Shown here one piece after another: positions 28,036-36,018 of a stretch of 64,000 nt of DNA. The notes under the pieces are model-generated. The model did not search any database. It was not told the DNA's origin and was given only the letters and a program-made list of their open reading frames with translations. How positions within the stretch are numbered: position 1 is the first letter of the stretch; the number at the start of each line of letters is the position of its first letter. Both the position numbers and the translations under genes were made by a program. The stretch comes from Oscillospiraceae bacterium (GTDB lineage: Bacteria; Bacillota; Clostridia; Oscillospirales; Ruminococcaceae): contig JAJQHD010000037.1 of the NCBI GenBank assembly GCA_021199855.1, forward strand, positions 124,001 through 188,000. The letters are read 5' to 3'.

Positions 28036-28075
28036 TTTACAATAAGATTATAACTCATACCGAAATGATTGTAAA
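28036..28075 (-). promoter_or_regulatory. GH27 promoter with flanking inverted-repeat operator
   Basis: -35 TTTACA (28075-28070), 17-base spacer and -10 TATAAT (28052-28047). Inverted arms TTTACAAT (28075-28068) and ATTGTAAA (28043-28036) bracket the -10 box, the upstream arm covering the -35. This is well placed for a repressor. Confidence 0.65.
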
Positions 28076-28121
28076 TATAAATATATGACACGTATCTGTG
28101 GACATCCACATAATACCGCCG

Positions 28122-29303
28122 TCAGCTGTTCCAGTAACCTTTCAGCTTATCGAAGAAGCCTTTTCTGGAAGCGGAATTCTTGTCTTCAAGAGAATCGTCG
28201 AACGCCTTTAACAGGTCGGCTTGCTTCTTGTTAAGGTTCTTCGGAACCTCAACCTTTACAGTTACATACTGGTCGCCGCGGTCGTTCTTATAGAGGCGCT
28301 TGACGCCTTTGCCGCGGAGTCTGAATACGGTTCCGGTCTGTGTTCCGGCAGGAACAGTGTATTTTACATTTCCATCGATTGTCGGGACTGTTATCTCGTC
28401 GCCCAGAACAGCTTGCAGGTATGAAATCGGAACCTCAGTATAGATGTCATTGCCTTCACGCTCGAAGAGGTCATCCTCGGTGACGTTTACCCTGATGTTG
28501 AGGTCGCCGAATCCGCCGCCGTTTACGCCGGCATTTCCGGCTCCCGGTACACGGAGTGTCTGTCCGTCATCAATTCCGGCAGGGACTTCAACTTCGCGGG
28601 AAAGAGTAGACCTGACTCTCCCCTGCCCCTGACATGTAGTGCAGGCTTCTCTTATAATCTTGCCACGACCGCCACATCTCGAACAAGGCTGTGTTGATTG
28701 GAATGTTCCAAATGTGGTTCTCTGATTTATTCTTACTGTTCCAGTTCCGCGGCAATCGGGACAGGTTTCCGGCTGTGCGCCGCCCTTGCATCCTGTGCCT
28801 TTGCAGTCGGGACAGGTATCATACCTTGAAACTTTGACATTCTTCTTGGTTCCTTTGCAGGCTTCCATGAAGCTTATTGTCATTTCCTGACGTAAATCCT
28901 GACCTCTTCTTGGTGCGTTCGCATTAGAAGCACTCGAGCGGGTTGAACCACCGCCGAAGAATGCATCGAAGATGTCGCCCATGTCTGCACTGAAACCGCC
29001 GAAACCGCCGCCAAAGCCGCCAGTTCCGCCATAAGAGCTGTATCCTCCAGCGCCCTGACCGGCTCCATAGTTCGGGTCTACTCCGGCAAAGCCAAACTGG
29101 TCGTACTTCTGTCTCTTGTCCTTGTCGGAAAGAACTTCATATGCCTCGTTGACCTCCTTGAATTTAGCTTCGGCTTCCTTGTCATCAGGGTGAAGGTCGG
29201 GATGATATTTTTTTGCGAGTGTTCTGTAGGCGTGCTTCAGCTCATCATCAGTTGCAGTCTTCTGAACTCCCAGAACCTCGTAGTAATCTCTTTTGTCCGC
29301 CAT
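28122..29303 (-). CDS. dnaJ: Chaperone protein DnaJ
   Basis: A 393-residue type I Hsp40 that stimulates DnaK ATPase and delivers substrates. It has the N-terminal J domain with the HPD motif in KKYHPDLHP, a Gly/Phe-rich stretch (about residues 75-115) and four zinc motifs of the CxxCxGxG type ([32 protein letters not shown]). A C-terminal substrate-binding beta region follows. It is the last gene of hrcA-grpE-dnaK-dnaJ, 78 bases behind dnaK. A strong stem-loop in that gap may lower its expression relative to dnaK. Confidence 0.97.
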   Translation of the reverse strand: MADKRDYYEVLGVQKTATDDELKHAYRTLAKKYHPDLHPDDKEAEAKFKEVNEAYEVLSDKDKRQKYDQFGFAGVDPNYGAGQGAGGYSSYGGTGGFGGGFGGFSADMGDIFDAFFGGGSTRSSASNANAPRRGQDLRQEMTISFMEACKGTKKNVKVSRYDTCPDCKGTGCKGGAQPETCPDCRGTGTVRINQRTTFGTFQSTQPCSRCGGRGKIIREACTTCQGQGRVRSTLSREVEVPAGIDDGQTLRVPGAGNAGVNGGGFGDLNIRVNVTEDDLFEREGNDIYTEVPISYLQAVLGDEITVPTIDGNVKYTVPAGTQTGTVFRLRGKGVKRLYKNDRGDQYVTVKVEVPKNLNKKQADLLKAFDDSLEDKNSASRKGFFDKLKGYWNS

Positions 29304-29327
29304 AATTTACTCCCATATTGAAATTTT

Positions 29328-29362
29328 GCCAATCCGCCGTGCCTTAAACCCGGCGGATTGGC
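29328..29362. terminator. Strong hairpin in the dnaK-dnaJ gap
   Basis: Perfect 12-base arms GCCAATCCGCCG/CGGCGGATTGGC around an 11-base loop. The minus-strand tail is AAAATTT, so it is a weak terminator or an mRNA processing/stability element inside the operon. Confidence 0.6.
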
Positions 29363-29381
29363 TTTATAACGTCTATCTCAA

Positions 29382-31214
29382 TCAGTCTGCGTCGGTGAAG
29401 TCGGCATCAACTACGTTGTCGTCTCCGCCATCGGAACCGCCGTTGTTGTCAGAGCCCTGCTGGTTCTGCTGTTCTGCGGCAGCGGCTGAGTATACCTTTG
29501 TGGCGATAGTCTGAATAGACTGTTCGAGCTCCTTCTCCTTATCCTTGATGAGTTCAATATCAGTTCCCTTCAAAGCTTCTTCGAGAGCAGAAATCTTGGC
29601 TTCGCAATCGGACTTATCAGATGCTTCTACCTTGTCGCCGAATTCCTCAAGAGACTTCTTGCACTGGAAGACCATCTGATCTGCCTGATTTCTTGCGTCG
29701 ACATCCTCACGCTTCTTCTTATCCTCAGCGGCAAACTGCTCAGCTTCCTTAACAGCCTTGTCGATATCGTCCTTGGACATGTTGGTGGAGGAAGTGATTG
29801 TAATCTTCTGCTGTTTGCCGGTGCCGAGGTCCTTTGCGGATACGTTTACGATACCATTGGCATCGATATCGAATGTTACCTCAATCTGAGGAATTCCTCT
29901 CGGAGCGGGAGCAATGCCGTCAAGGCGGAACATGCCGAGCTGTTTGTTATCCTTAGCGAATTCTCTTTCGCCCTGAAGGATGTTGATATCAACTGCGGAC
30001 TGATTATCAGCGGCAGTGGAGAATACCTGAGACTTTGAAACAGGAATTGTGGTGTTTCTTTCAATGATTCTGGTGCAAATACCGCCCATAGTTTCAAGAC
30101 CTAATGAAAGCGGAGTTACATCGAGGAGAAGAAGTCCCTCCTTGACATCGCCGCCCAAGATACCGCCCTGGAGTGCGGCACCGAGAGCAACGCATTCATC
30201 AGGATTGATTCCCTTGAACGGCTCCTTACCGGTAATCTTTCTTACTGTATCTACGACTGCGGGGATTCTTGAAGAACCGCCGACCATGAGAACCTTGTGG
30301 ATGTCATTGGTCGAAAGTCCGCTATCGGAAAGTGCCTGCTTAACCGGTCCTACTGTAGCCTCAACAAGGTCAGCGGTGATTTCATTGAACTTGGCTCTTG
30401 TAAGAGTATAGTCAAGGTGCTTCGGTCCGGCTGCATCAGCAGTGATGAACGGAAGGTTGATGTTTGAAGAAGCGACATTTGAAAGCTCAATCTTTGCCTT
30501 TTCTGCGACTTCCTTGAGTCTTTGCATTGCCATCTTGTCGCTGGAAAGATCAATGCCGTCAGACTTCTTGAACTCGCTTACAAGAAGGTCGATGATTCTC
30601 TGGTCGAAGTCATCGCCGCCGAGGTGGTTGTTACCGGCTGTAGCCAGAACTTCAGTTACACCTTCACCCATCTCGATGATGGAGACATCGAAAGTACCAC
30701 CGCCGAGGTCATAAACCATAACCTTCTGGCTCTCTTCCTTATCGATTCCGTAGGAAAGAGCTGCGGCTGTAGGCTCGTTGATGATTCTTCTTACGTTAAG
30801 ACCTGCAATCTGTCCTGCATCCTTTGTTGCCTGACGCTGAGAGTCGGTGAAGTAAGCTGGAACAGTGATAACAGCATCTGTTACCTTCTCGCCGAGGTAA
30901 GCTTCTGCGTCCTGCTTCAGCTTCTGGAGAATCATTGCGGAAATTTCCTGAGGAGTGTAACTCTTACCGCCCATATGAGCCTTGTAATCGGAGCCCATAT
31001 GACGCTTGATTGAAATTACAGTGTTGTCATAGTTGACAACTGCCTGTCTCTTTGCGACCTGACCTACAAGTCTGTCGCCGTTCTTAGATACACCGACAAC
31101 GGAAGGAGTTGTTCTTGCGCCTTCACTGTTGGGGATTACTACTGCCTCGCCGCCTTCAACGACTGCTACGCATGAATTGGTTGTACCAAGGTCTATACCT
31201 ATGATTTTTGACAT
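29382..31214 (-). CDS. dnaK: Chaperone protein DnaK
   Basis: A 610-residue Hsp70. The N-terminal actin-like ATPase starts with [14 protein letters not shown] and contains the family signatures [12 protein letters not shown] and [13 protein letters not shown]. The substrate-binding domain follows, and the C terminus ends in a Gly/Asn-rich, acidic tail finishing near VVDADFTD. Length and order are standard. It lies between grpE and dnaJ in the CIRCE-controlled operon, and works with both: GrpE as nucleotide exchange factor, DnaJ as co-chaperone. Confidence 0.98.
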   Translation of the reverse strand: MSKIIGIDLGTTNSCVAVVEGGEAVVIPNSEGARTTPSVVGVSKNGDRLVGQVAKRQAVVNYDNTVISIKRHMGSDYKAHMGGKSYTPQEISAMILQKLKQDAEAYLGEKVTDAVITVPAYFTDSQRQATKDAGQIAGLNVRRIINEPTAAALSYGIDKEESQKVMVYDLGGGTFDVSIIEMGEGVTEVLATAGNNHLGGDDFDQRIIDLLVSEFKKSDGIDLSSDKMAMQRLKEVAEKAKIELSNVASSNINLPFITADAAGPKHLDYTLTRAKFNEITADLVEATVGPVKQALSDSGLSTNDIHKVLMVGGSSRIPAVVDTVRKITGKEPFKGINPDECVALGAALQGGILGGDVKEGLLLLDVTPLSLGLETMGGICTRIIERNTTIPVSKSQVFSTAADNQSAVDINILQGEREFAKDNKQLGMFRLDGIAPAPRGIPQIEVTFDIDANGIVNVSAKDLGTGKQQKITITSSTNMSKDDIDKAVKEAEQFAAEDKKKREDVDARNQADQMVFQCKKSLEEFGDKVEASDKSDCEAKISALEEALKGTDIELIKDKEKELEQSIQTIATKVYSAAAAEQQNQQGSDNNGGSDGGDDNVVDADFTDAD

Positions 31215-31270
31215 AATAAATCTCTCCTTATTAAGTATGATAAATTTGGATTTTGCTATTTTTATTCGGA

Positions 31271-31864
31271 CTAACAGTTAGCAACAGCGACCATTGCTGG
31301 TCTTATAACTTTATCGCCACGCTTGTAGCCCTTCTGATAAACTTCGGCAACGACATTATCGCCGAGATTCTCATCAATGATTTGTGTTACTGCATCCTCG
31401 AGCTCTGGATTGAATTCCTCACCCTTCGGGTCGACTATCTCAACTCCGAGCTTCTTGAAAGCATCAGCAAGCTGATTCTGAATCATCATGACACCCGACT
31501 TGTACTTTTCATCAGTTGTCTCAGCACTGGCGGCACGTTCAAAGTTATCCGCCATCGGCAGGAACTCTTTTATTGCGGCTACCATTGCGTCGGGATAAAT
31601 CTCCGCTTTTTCCTTCTGGGTACGCTTTCTGAAATTATCGTACTCAGCAGCGAGTCTCTGATACTTATCCTTGAGGTCTGAAAGCTCTTTTATTATCTCG
31701 TCGTTCTCTTTTTTGAGAAGAGTAAGCTCGTCTTCCTCTTCAGGCTCTTCAGGCGTCTCGACTATTTCGGAAACATCCTCGGTAGCTTCTTCAACTACTT
31801 CTGAGCTTTCCTCTTCTGAAGAAGCCTCTTCCGTCTTCTCGTTCTTTATATCTTCACTACTCAT
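31271..31864 (-). CDS. grpE: Nucleotide exchange factor GrpE
   Basis: A 197-residue GrpE. The first 55 or so residues are very acidic (mostly Glu, Ser and Asp), followed by a long coiled-coil dimerisation helix ([20 protein letters not shown]) and the beta domain with the family pattern ending near [14 protein letters not shown]. It releases ADP from DnaK. The ATG overlaps the hrcA stop by four bases, indicating translational coupling. Confidence 0.96.
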   Translation of the reverse strand: MSSEDIKNEKTEEASSEEESSEVVEEATEDVSEIVETPEEPEEEDELTLLKKENDEIIKELSDLKDKYQRLAAEYDNFRKRTQKEKAEIYPDAMVAAIKEFLPMADNFERAASAETTDEKYKSGVMMIQNQLADAFKKLGVEIVDPKGEEFNPELEDAVTQIIDENLGDNVVAEVYQKGYKRGDKVIRPAMVAVANC

Positions 31865-32943
31865 GAATTCACCTCATTATCGTCTGTTTCTTTTCGCTCC
31901 TCGACAACGTCGTCCGGAATAACTCTTAATTCATTCTGTGCGCCTTCGGCTGTCGAAAGAATTTCGGAAATCTTATTTGTGAAAAATTCAACGTAAGGAA
32001 TGACTTTCTTGTAGTCGATTCTCATCGGTCCTATGACGCCCAGGTGTCCTGCAACCTCGCCGTTCTTTGTAAAATCTCCACTGACTAAACTCGAATTCCC
32101 GATTACGAAACTGTCGCTTTCGTCTGAGAAGAGAACGTGGATACCGCTGAAACTGTCGTCAATAAGCTCTCTCAATTCGTCGCTCGTATCGATGAAGGTC
32201 ATGAGTTCATTGCGGTCGACATCAGTTCTTGTAATCAGATTCTTGGCTCCCGAGATGCTTATATCTCTCTGAGCCATGTCCCTCGACATATCAAATATAG
32301 CCTGCATGAGAGGAGACAGCGTCAAGAGATATGTTCCCATCGCGGTTTCAAGCTTTTCGAGCATCTCATCGCTGAATACGTTTATCGGAAGACCTTCAAG
32401 ATTATCCTTGACGAAATCAGTGAAGTACTTTAGCTGGTCGTCAGTCAAGTCAAGCTGTAGCCTGCAGGTGCGGTTCTGGATTCTTCCCGTGGAAGAAATC
32501 ATCAGGAGAACGTACATTCTCTTGCCTGTTGGGATAACCTCAACCTTTGAGATTACCGAGAACTTCGGGTTTTCAGTTGTGACGAATGTCGCACAGCTTG
32601 TGAGCTCCGCAAGAGCATTGGAAGCGGACTTGACAAGGTTTTCCTCTGAATAATCATCCTTCGGAAGCATACTTTCAAGCCTTTCCTGCTCATCTTTTGA
32701 AATCGGGTTTATTTCCATAAGGCGGTCGACATAGAGCCGATAGCCGCTGTAGGTAGGGACTCTTCCGGATGAAGTATGAGGTTGTTCGAGATAGCCCTGC
32801 TTTTCAAGCTCTGCCATTTCATTGCGGATGGTTGCACTTGAAGCATTGACATAACGCATTATTGATTTTGACCCTACTGGCTCGCCTGTTACTATATATT
32901 CGTCAACAACGGCGGCAAGTATTCTCATTTTTCGGTCGTCCAC
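31861..32943 (-). CDS. hrcA: Heat-inducible transcription repressor HrcA
   Basis: A 360-residue repressor that binds CIRCE. The N-terminal winged helix includes RILAAVVDEYIVTGEPVGS and SSATIRNEMAELEKQGYLEQPHTSSGR across its span. A GAF-like domain and dimerisation region follow. I place the start at GTG 32943 because AGGTGAGG lies six bases upstream. The open frame continues further upstream, but it would run through the CIRCE element and the promoter. It is the first gene of the operon and so represses itself with grpE, dnaK and dnaJ; HrcA activity normally depends on GroE. Confidence 0.95.
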   Translation of the reverse strand: MDDRKMRILAAVVDEYIVTGEPVGSKSIMRYVNASSATIRNEMAELEKQGYLEQPHTSSGRVPTYSGYRLYVDRLMEINPISKDEQERLESMLPKDDYSEENLVKSASNALAELTSCATFVTTENPKFSVISKVEVIPTGKRMYVLLMISSTGRIQNRTCRLQLDLTDDQLKYFTDFVKDNLEGLPINVFSDEMLEKLETAMGTYLLTLSPLMQAIFDMSRDMAQRDISISGAKNLITRTDVDRNELMTFIDTSDELRELIDDSFSGIHVLFSDESDSFVIGNSSLVSGDFTKNGEVAGHLGVIGPMRIDYKKVIPYVEFFTNKISEILSTAEGAQNELRVIPDDVVEERKETDDNEVNS

Positions 32944-32993
32944 AATATTCCTCACCTTTGAATTTGTCTGTTGGCAATTTGAATTTTTAAGTG

Positions 32994-33020
32994 TTAGCAC
33001 TCTTCTTTTCCGAGTGCTAA
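32994..33020. promoter_or_regulatory. CIRCE operator
   Basis: Perfect CIRCE: TTAGCACTC, nine-base spacer, GAGTGCTAA. It lies just downstream of the hrcA promoter, where HrcA blocks transcription in unstressed cells. Confidence 0.98.
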
Positions 33021-33024
33021 TTAT

Positions 33025-33052
33025 AGTATACCCCATTTTCGGCGAAAGTCAA
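33025..33052 (-). promoter_or_regulatory. Promoter of hrcA-grpE-dnaK-dnaJ
   Basis: TTGACT (33052-33047), 16-base spacer and TATACT (33030-33025), with CIRCE starting five bases downstream. Confidence 0.85.
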
Positions 33053-33156
33053 GAGGTTTTTAAAAATTTTTTTGAAATCTTCCGACTGTGACAGATTTCG
33101 CACATTTGCCGCCATAAAATTATGCAAAAAGAACAAAAAGGAGAAGTGAAAATGCT

Positions 33157-33501
33157 ATGCCGGTATATATAGAACCTAGCGGCGAGGACATCATCACAGC
33201 AAAAATCACAGGTGAAATCGATCATCACAGTGCAAAATGGCTTCGGGCGGACATCGACACCGCAATCAATGACTCTAAACCGATACTTTTAAAGCTCGAT
33301 TTTTCGGGAGTTACGTTTATGGACAGTTCGGGAGTCGGGCTGGTTATGGGAAGAAATATTGGAATGAAAGAAATCGGCGGAAGAGTTGAACTTGTGAACA
33401 TGCCGCCATACATTGAGAAAGTTATGGCTATTGCCGGGATGGACAAGCTTACCGGGACGGTTTTCGGGAAAGGAGGTAATCAGGATGGCAAGCAAGACTA
33501 A
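33157..33501 (+). CDS. spoIIAA: Anti-sigma F factor antagonist SpoIIAA
   Basis: A 114-residue STAS-domain protein. The phosphorylation site is the second Ser of MDSSGVGLV (Ser 58, the same number as in Bacillus). Unphosphorylated SpoIIAA frees sigma F from SpoIIAB in the forespore. It is the first gene of spoIIAA-spoIIAB-sigF. The ATG at 33157 has AAGGAG 13 bases upstream, a slightly long spacing, with no better in-frame start. SpoIIAB begins inside its 3' end. Confidence 0.95.
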   Translation: MPVYIEPSGEDIITAKITGEIDHHSAKWLRADIDTAINDSKPILLKLDFSGVTFMDSSGVGLVMGRNIGMKEIGGRVELVNMPPYIEKVMAIAGMDKLTGTVFGKGGNQDGKQD

Positions 33502-33931
33502 ACCTATAAATGAAATGAAGGTGGTGTTCCCTGCCCTGTCTGTAAATGAAAGCTTTGCAAGAACGGCTGTCAGCAGTTTTATAGGATTGATGGACCCGAA
33601 GATGGACGAGCTTATCGACATAAAGACTGCGGTAAGCGAGGCGGTCACGAACTGCATTGTCCATGCTTACAGGGACAAGTCTGGCGATATTGAGCTTTCA
33701 GTAAAGGTATGTCCCGACAGAACAGTGTACATAAAAATCAAGGATCGTGGATGCGGAATCGAGGATATCGGGCAGGCTATGGAGCCGCTTTTTACGACTC
33801 ATCCAGAAGAAGAGCGCTCCGGTCTCGGATTCTCCGTAATGGAGAGCTTCTGCGACGATGTAAAAGTTACTAGCAAACCCGGTTCAGGCACTACGGTCAC
33901 TCTTCGCAAGAAGCTGGGAGTCAAGTTATAG
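33485..33931 (+). CDS. spoIIAB: Anti-sigma F factor SpoIIAB
   Basis: A 148-residue GHKL-fold kinase that binds and holds sigma F and phosphorylates SpoIIAA. ATP-binding boxes are visible: N box SEAVTNCIVHAYR, G1 box DRGCGI and G2 box GLGFSVM. The start at 33485 follows GGAGG by eight bases and overlaps the end of spoIIAA by 17 bases, so the partners are made together. An in-frame upstream extension to 33413 lies wholly inside spoIIAA and has no ribosome site. Confidence 0.95.
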   Translation: MASKTKPINEMKVVFPALSVNESFARTAVSSFIGLMDPKMDELIDIKTAVSEAVTNCIVHAYRDKSGDIELSVKVCPDRTVYIKIKDRGCGIEDIGQAMEPLFTTHPEEERSGLGFSVMESFCDDVKVTSKPGSGTTVTLRKKLGVKL

Positions 33932-33937
33932 GTTATT

Positions 33938-34630
33938 ATGAGTATTCAGACCTTCACTAAAAATGAGGCTTTTCCGGACACGATTGAAGACGAGATTACA
34001 GTTGAGGGAAACCTGGGGCTCGTGCAGCTCTGTGCCGGGAGATTCAAGGGCAAAGGAATTGAATATGAGGAGCTCTACAGTGCGGGTTGTGTCGGACTTG
34101 TGAAGGCAGTAAAGTCGTTTGACAGAGAACGAGGAGTCCGATTCTCTACCTATGCCGTGCCGGTTATATTGGGAGAGATAAGGCGGCTATTCCGTGATGG
34201 CGGAAGTCTTAAAGTCTCACGGTCTGTCAAGGAACGGTCGCTTGTAGTTTCGAGAGCTTCTGGCGAGTTTGAACTTGAAAACGGAAGAGAGCCGACTTTG
34301 TCTGAGTTATCTGGGATAACGGGGTTCACTCAGGAAGAGATAATCGAAGCGATAAGTGTGAGTCAGCCTACAGTGAGCCTGACTCCTACAGAAGATGGTG
34401 AGCCACAGCTCGACTTGCCGGTGGAGTCCCCAGAGACGAAAATCACAAATTCGCTTGCTCTCGAACAGGCTCTGAATGAGCTCTGCGACAGAGACAAGGC
34501 GCTGATATATTGCAGATTTACTCTTGACCTCACACAGCAGGCAACAGCGGAAAGGCTTGGCATGACACAGGTTCAGGTTTCACGACGTGAAAAGAAGCTT
34601 CTTCTCTACCTTCGGGAAAAGCTTTTCTGA
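33938..34630 (+). CDS. sigF: RNA polymerase sporulation sigma factor SigF
   Basis: A 230-residue sigma-70 family factor that starts the forespore programme. Region 2 includes YEELYSAGCVGLVKAVKSFDRERG and the -10 recognition stretch FSTYAVPVILGEIRR. Region 3 is short, and region 4 ends in the helix-turn-helix TAERLGMTQVQVSRREKKLL. It starts seven bases after spoIIAB. A bidirectional terminator follows. The upstream gap (33053-33156) should hold a sigma-H promoter, but I could not define one with confidence. Confidence 0.95.
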   Translation: MSIQTFTKNEAFPDTIEDEITVEGNLGLVQLCAGRFKGKGIEYEELYSAGCVGLVKAVKSFDRERGVRFSTYAVPVILGEIRRLFRDGGSLKVSRSVKERSLVVSRASGEFELENGREPTLSELSGITGFTQEEIIEAISVSQPTVSLTPTEDGEPQLDLPVESPETKITNSLALEQALNELCDRDKALIYCRFTLDLTQQATAERLGMTQVQVSRREKKLLLYLREKLF

Positions 34631-34633
34631 TAT

Positions 34634-34668
34634 AAAAAAAGTCCCACCTTTGAAGATGGGACTTTATT
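34634..34668. terminator. Bidirectional terminator between sigF and the CPBP gene
   Basis: Arms AAGTCCCA/TGGGACTT with an A7 run on the left and TTTATT on the right, between convergent genes. Confidence 0.85.
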
Positions 34669-34672
34669 AGTT

Positions 34673-35989
34673 CTATTCGATGTATTCGACTGTAATTGAT
34701 GTCATGTAATCCCGTTCACCCTCGGCGAGCTCGCCGACTTCGGAGTAATCGTAACTGATGGAAACGGTGTAGGTTTCGCCCTCCTGAAGTTCAACGCTTC
34801 GTACAGCACTTGTTCTGCCCTCGAAGGTTTCACTATAAACCGTCTCTCCGCTTGAATCGGTAACAATGACAGTCATTTTTGCCGAATTGGTTGACGGAAG
34901 ATTTGAAATCGTGAAGGTGTAATCAGCGGTGTGAAGAGTTGTAAATGTCATCGCATCAGTGCCGAAGTATGCTCCACCATCCCACTCGCCGCTATACTCG
35001 TATGATATCGAATTGGAGTAGTCGGAAGCATACACTGCGGCTCCATAGAGTCCAAAGAGAATCACAACTGCAAGAATGACAGCAATTACACAGCTTCTCC
35101 TGGATTTTGGAGACGATTTAAGCTCTTCCTCACGCGGCATGACAACACCGACAGAGGTGTCCTCAACACCGCTGAGACGGTGAAGAACGATTATTTCCCG
35201 CATCTTCTTTGGTCTCAGAAGAATTATGGTGACTATGATATACGGGAGTGCAGATATGCACTGGTATGGCTCATAGCTGCTTATCGTCGAAGAGAGCGAA
35301 CCACCAGCAATGAATCCGGAATAGAAAGCTCCGCAGAAATCGACAAATGCATGTATGAGAATAAGAACCCAGATGTTCCGGCAACGATAGTATATCGCCG
35401 TCAACGCCATTCCCATCGCACATGCCGATACGACCTGAACAAGCACCCCGACAGTATCGGACGAAAGCAGGTTTGACAGGTGCATCAGCCCAAAGACCAT
35501 GCCTGAACCAATTGTTGCACACCATACTCCGGCTGAGTCATTGCCAAACTTATCTAAGAACAGGTTTGCGACAACTCCGCGGAAGAAGCTCTCCTCCGCA
35601 AATCCGATAAGAAGCACTGTTGCGACAAATACTAGTATCTGCCATACCGGATTGAGCTCGATGACATCCAGCAGTACAATTTCTGTAACAGAAATAGCAA
35701 GCGAATAAACCGAAATCACTACGAAATATCCGGAGCAGAGTAGACCGTCGCCAAGACCTTTGCCACGCTCATTCCATATCCACCCGTAGCCCATGAGTGC
35801 TACAAAGCCGATTCCAATAAGCGAAGTGACACACTCAACTGTTCCCTGATAGACATAGTCGCCGTTTGTCAGGAAGAAGTCAGGTCCGAAATAGGAAAGC
35901 AGGATTGCAGGCATCCAGAGTGCAATCATAAATACTACTACAGTGATAATGCTCCAGATTATCGGGTGCTTACTTGCGGTTGTTCTCAT
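34673..35989 (-). CDS. CPBP-family intramembrane protease with extracytoplasmic beta domain
   Basis: A 438-residue membrane protein. The CPBP (CAAX protease and bacteriocin-processing) core has the catalytic AEESFFRG motif and a second-site histidine in FGLMHLSNL within about eight helices. Residues beyond about 300 add a further helix and a beta-rich domain (SGEWDGGAYFGTD onward) facing the outside, which is not part of a typical CPBP protein. The start at 35989 follows AAAGGAG. It sits 29 bases behind valS and may be read through from it. The substrate is unknown; peptide processing or immunity roles are known in the family. Confidence 0.85.
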   Translation of the reverse strand: MRTTASKHPIIWSIITVVVFMIALWMPAILLSYFGPDFFLTNGDYVYQGTVECVTSLIGIGFVALMGYGWIWNERGKGLGDGLLCSGYFVVISVYSLAISVTEIVLLDVIELNPVWQILVFVATVLLIGFAEESFFRGVVANLFLDKFGNDSAGVWCATIGSGMVFGLMHLSNLLSSDTVGVLVQVVSACAMGMALTAIYYRCRNIWVLILIHAFVDFCGAFYSGFIAGGSLSSTISSYEPYQCISALPYIIVTIILLRPKKMREIIVLHRLSGVEDTSVGVVMPREEELKSSPKSRRSCVIAVILAVVILFGLYGAAVYASDYSNSISYEYSGEWDGGAYFGTDAMTFTTLHTADYTFTISNLPSTNSAKMTVIVTDSSGETVYSETFEGRTSAVRSVELQEGETYTVSISYDYSEVGELAEGERDYMTSITVEYIE

Positions 35990-36018
35990 TTTATTTCTCC
36001 TTTTTCTGCGCAAAGTCC

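Noticed and set aside
33053-33156. Sigma-H promoter for spoIIAA
   Set aside because: Expected from the known biology of the operon, but no sequence in the gap matched the consensus well enough to mark.
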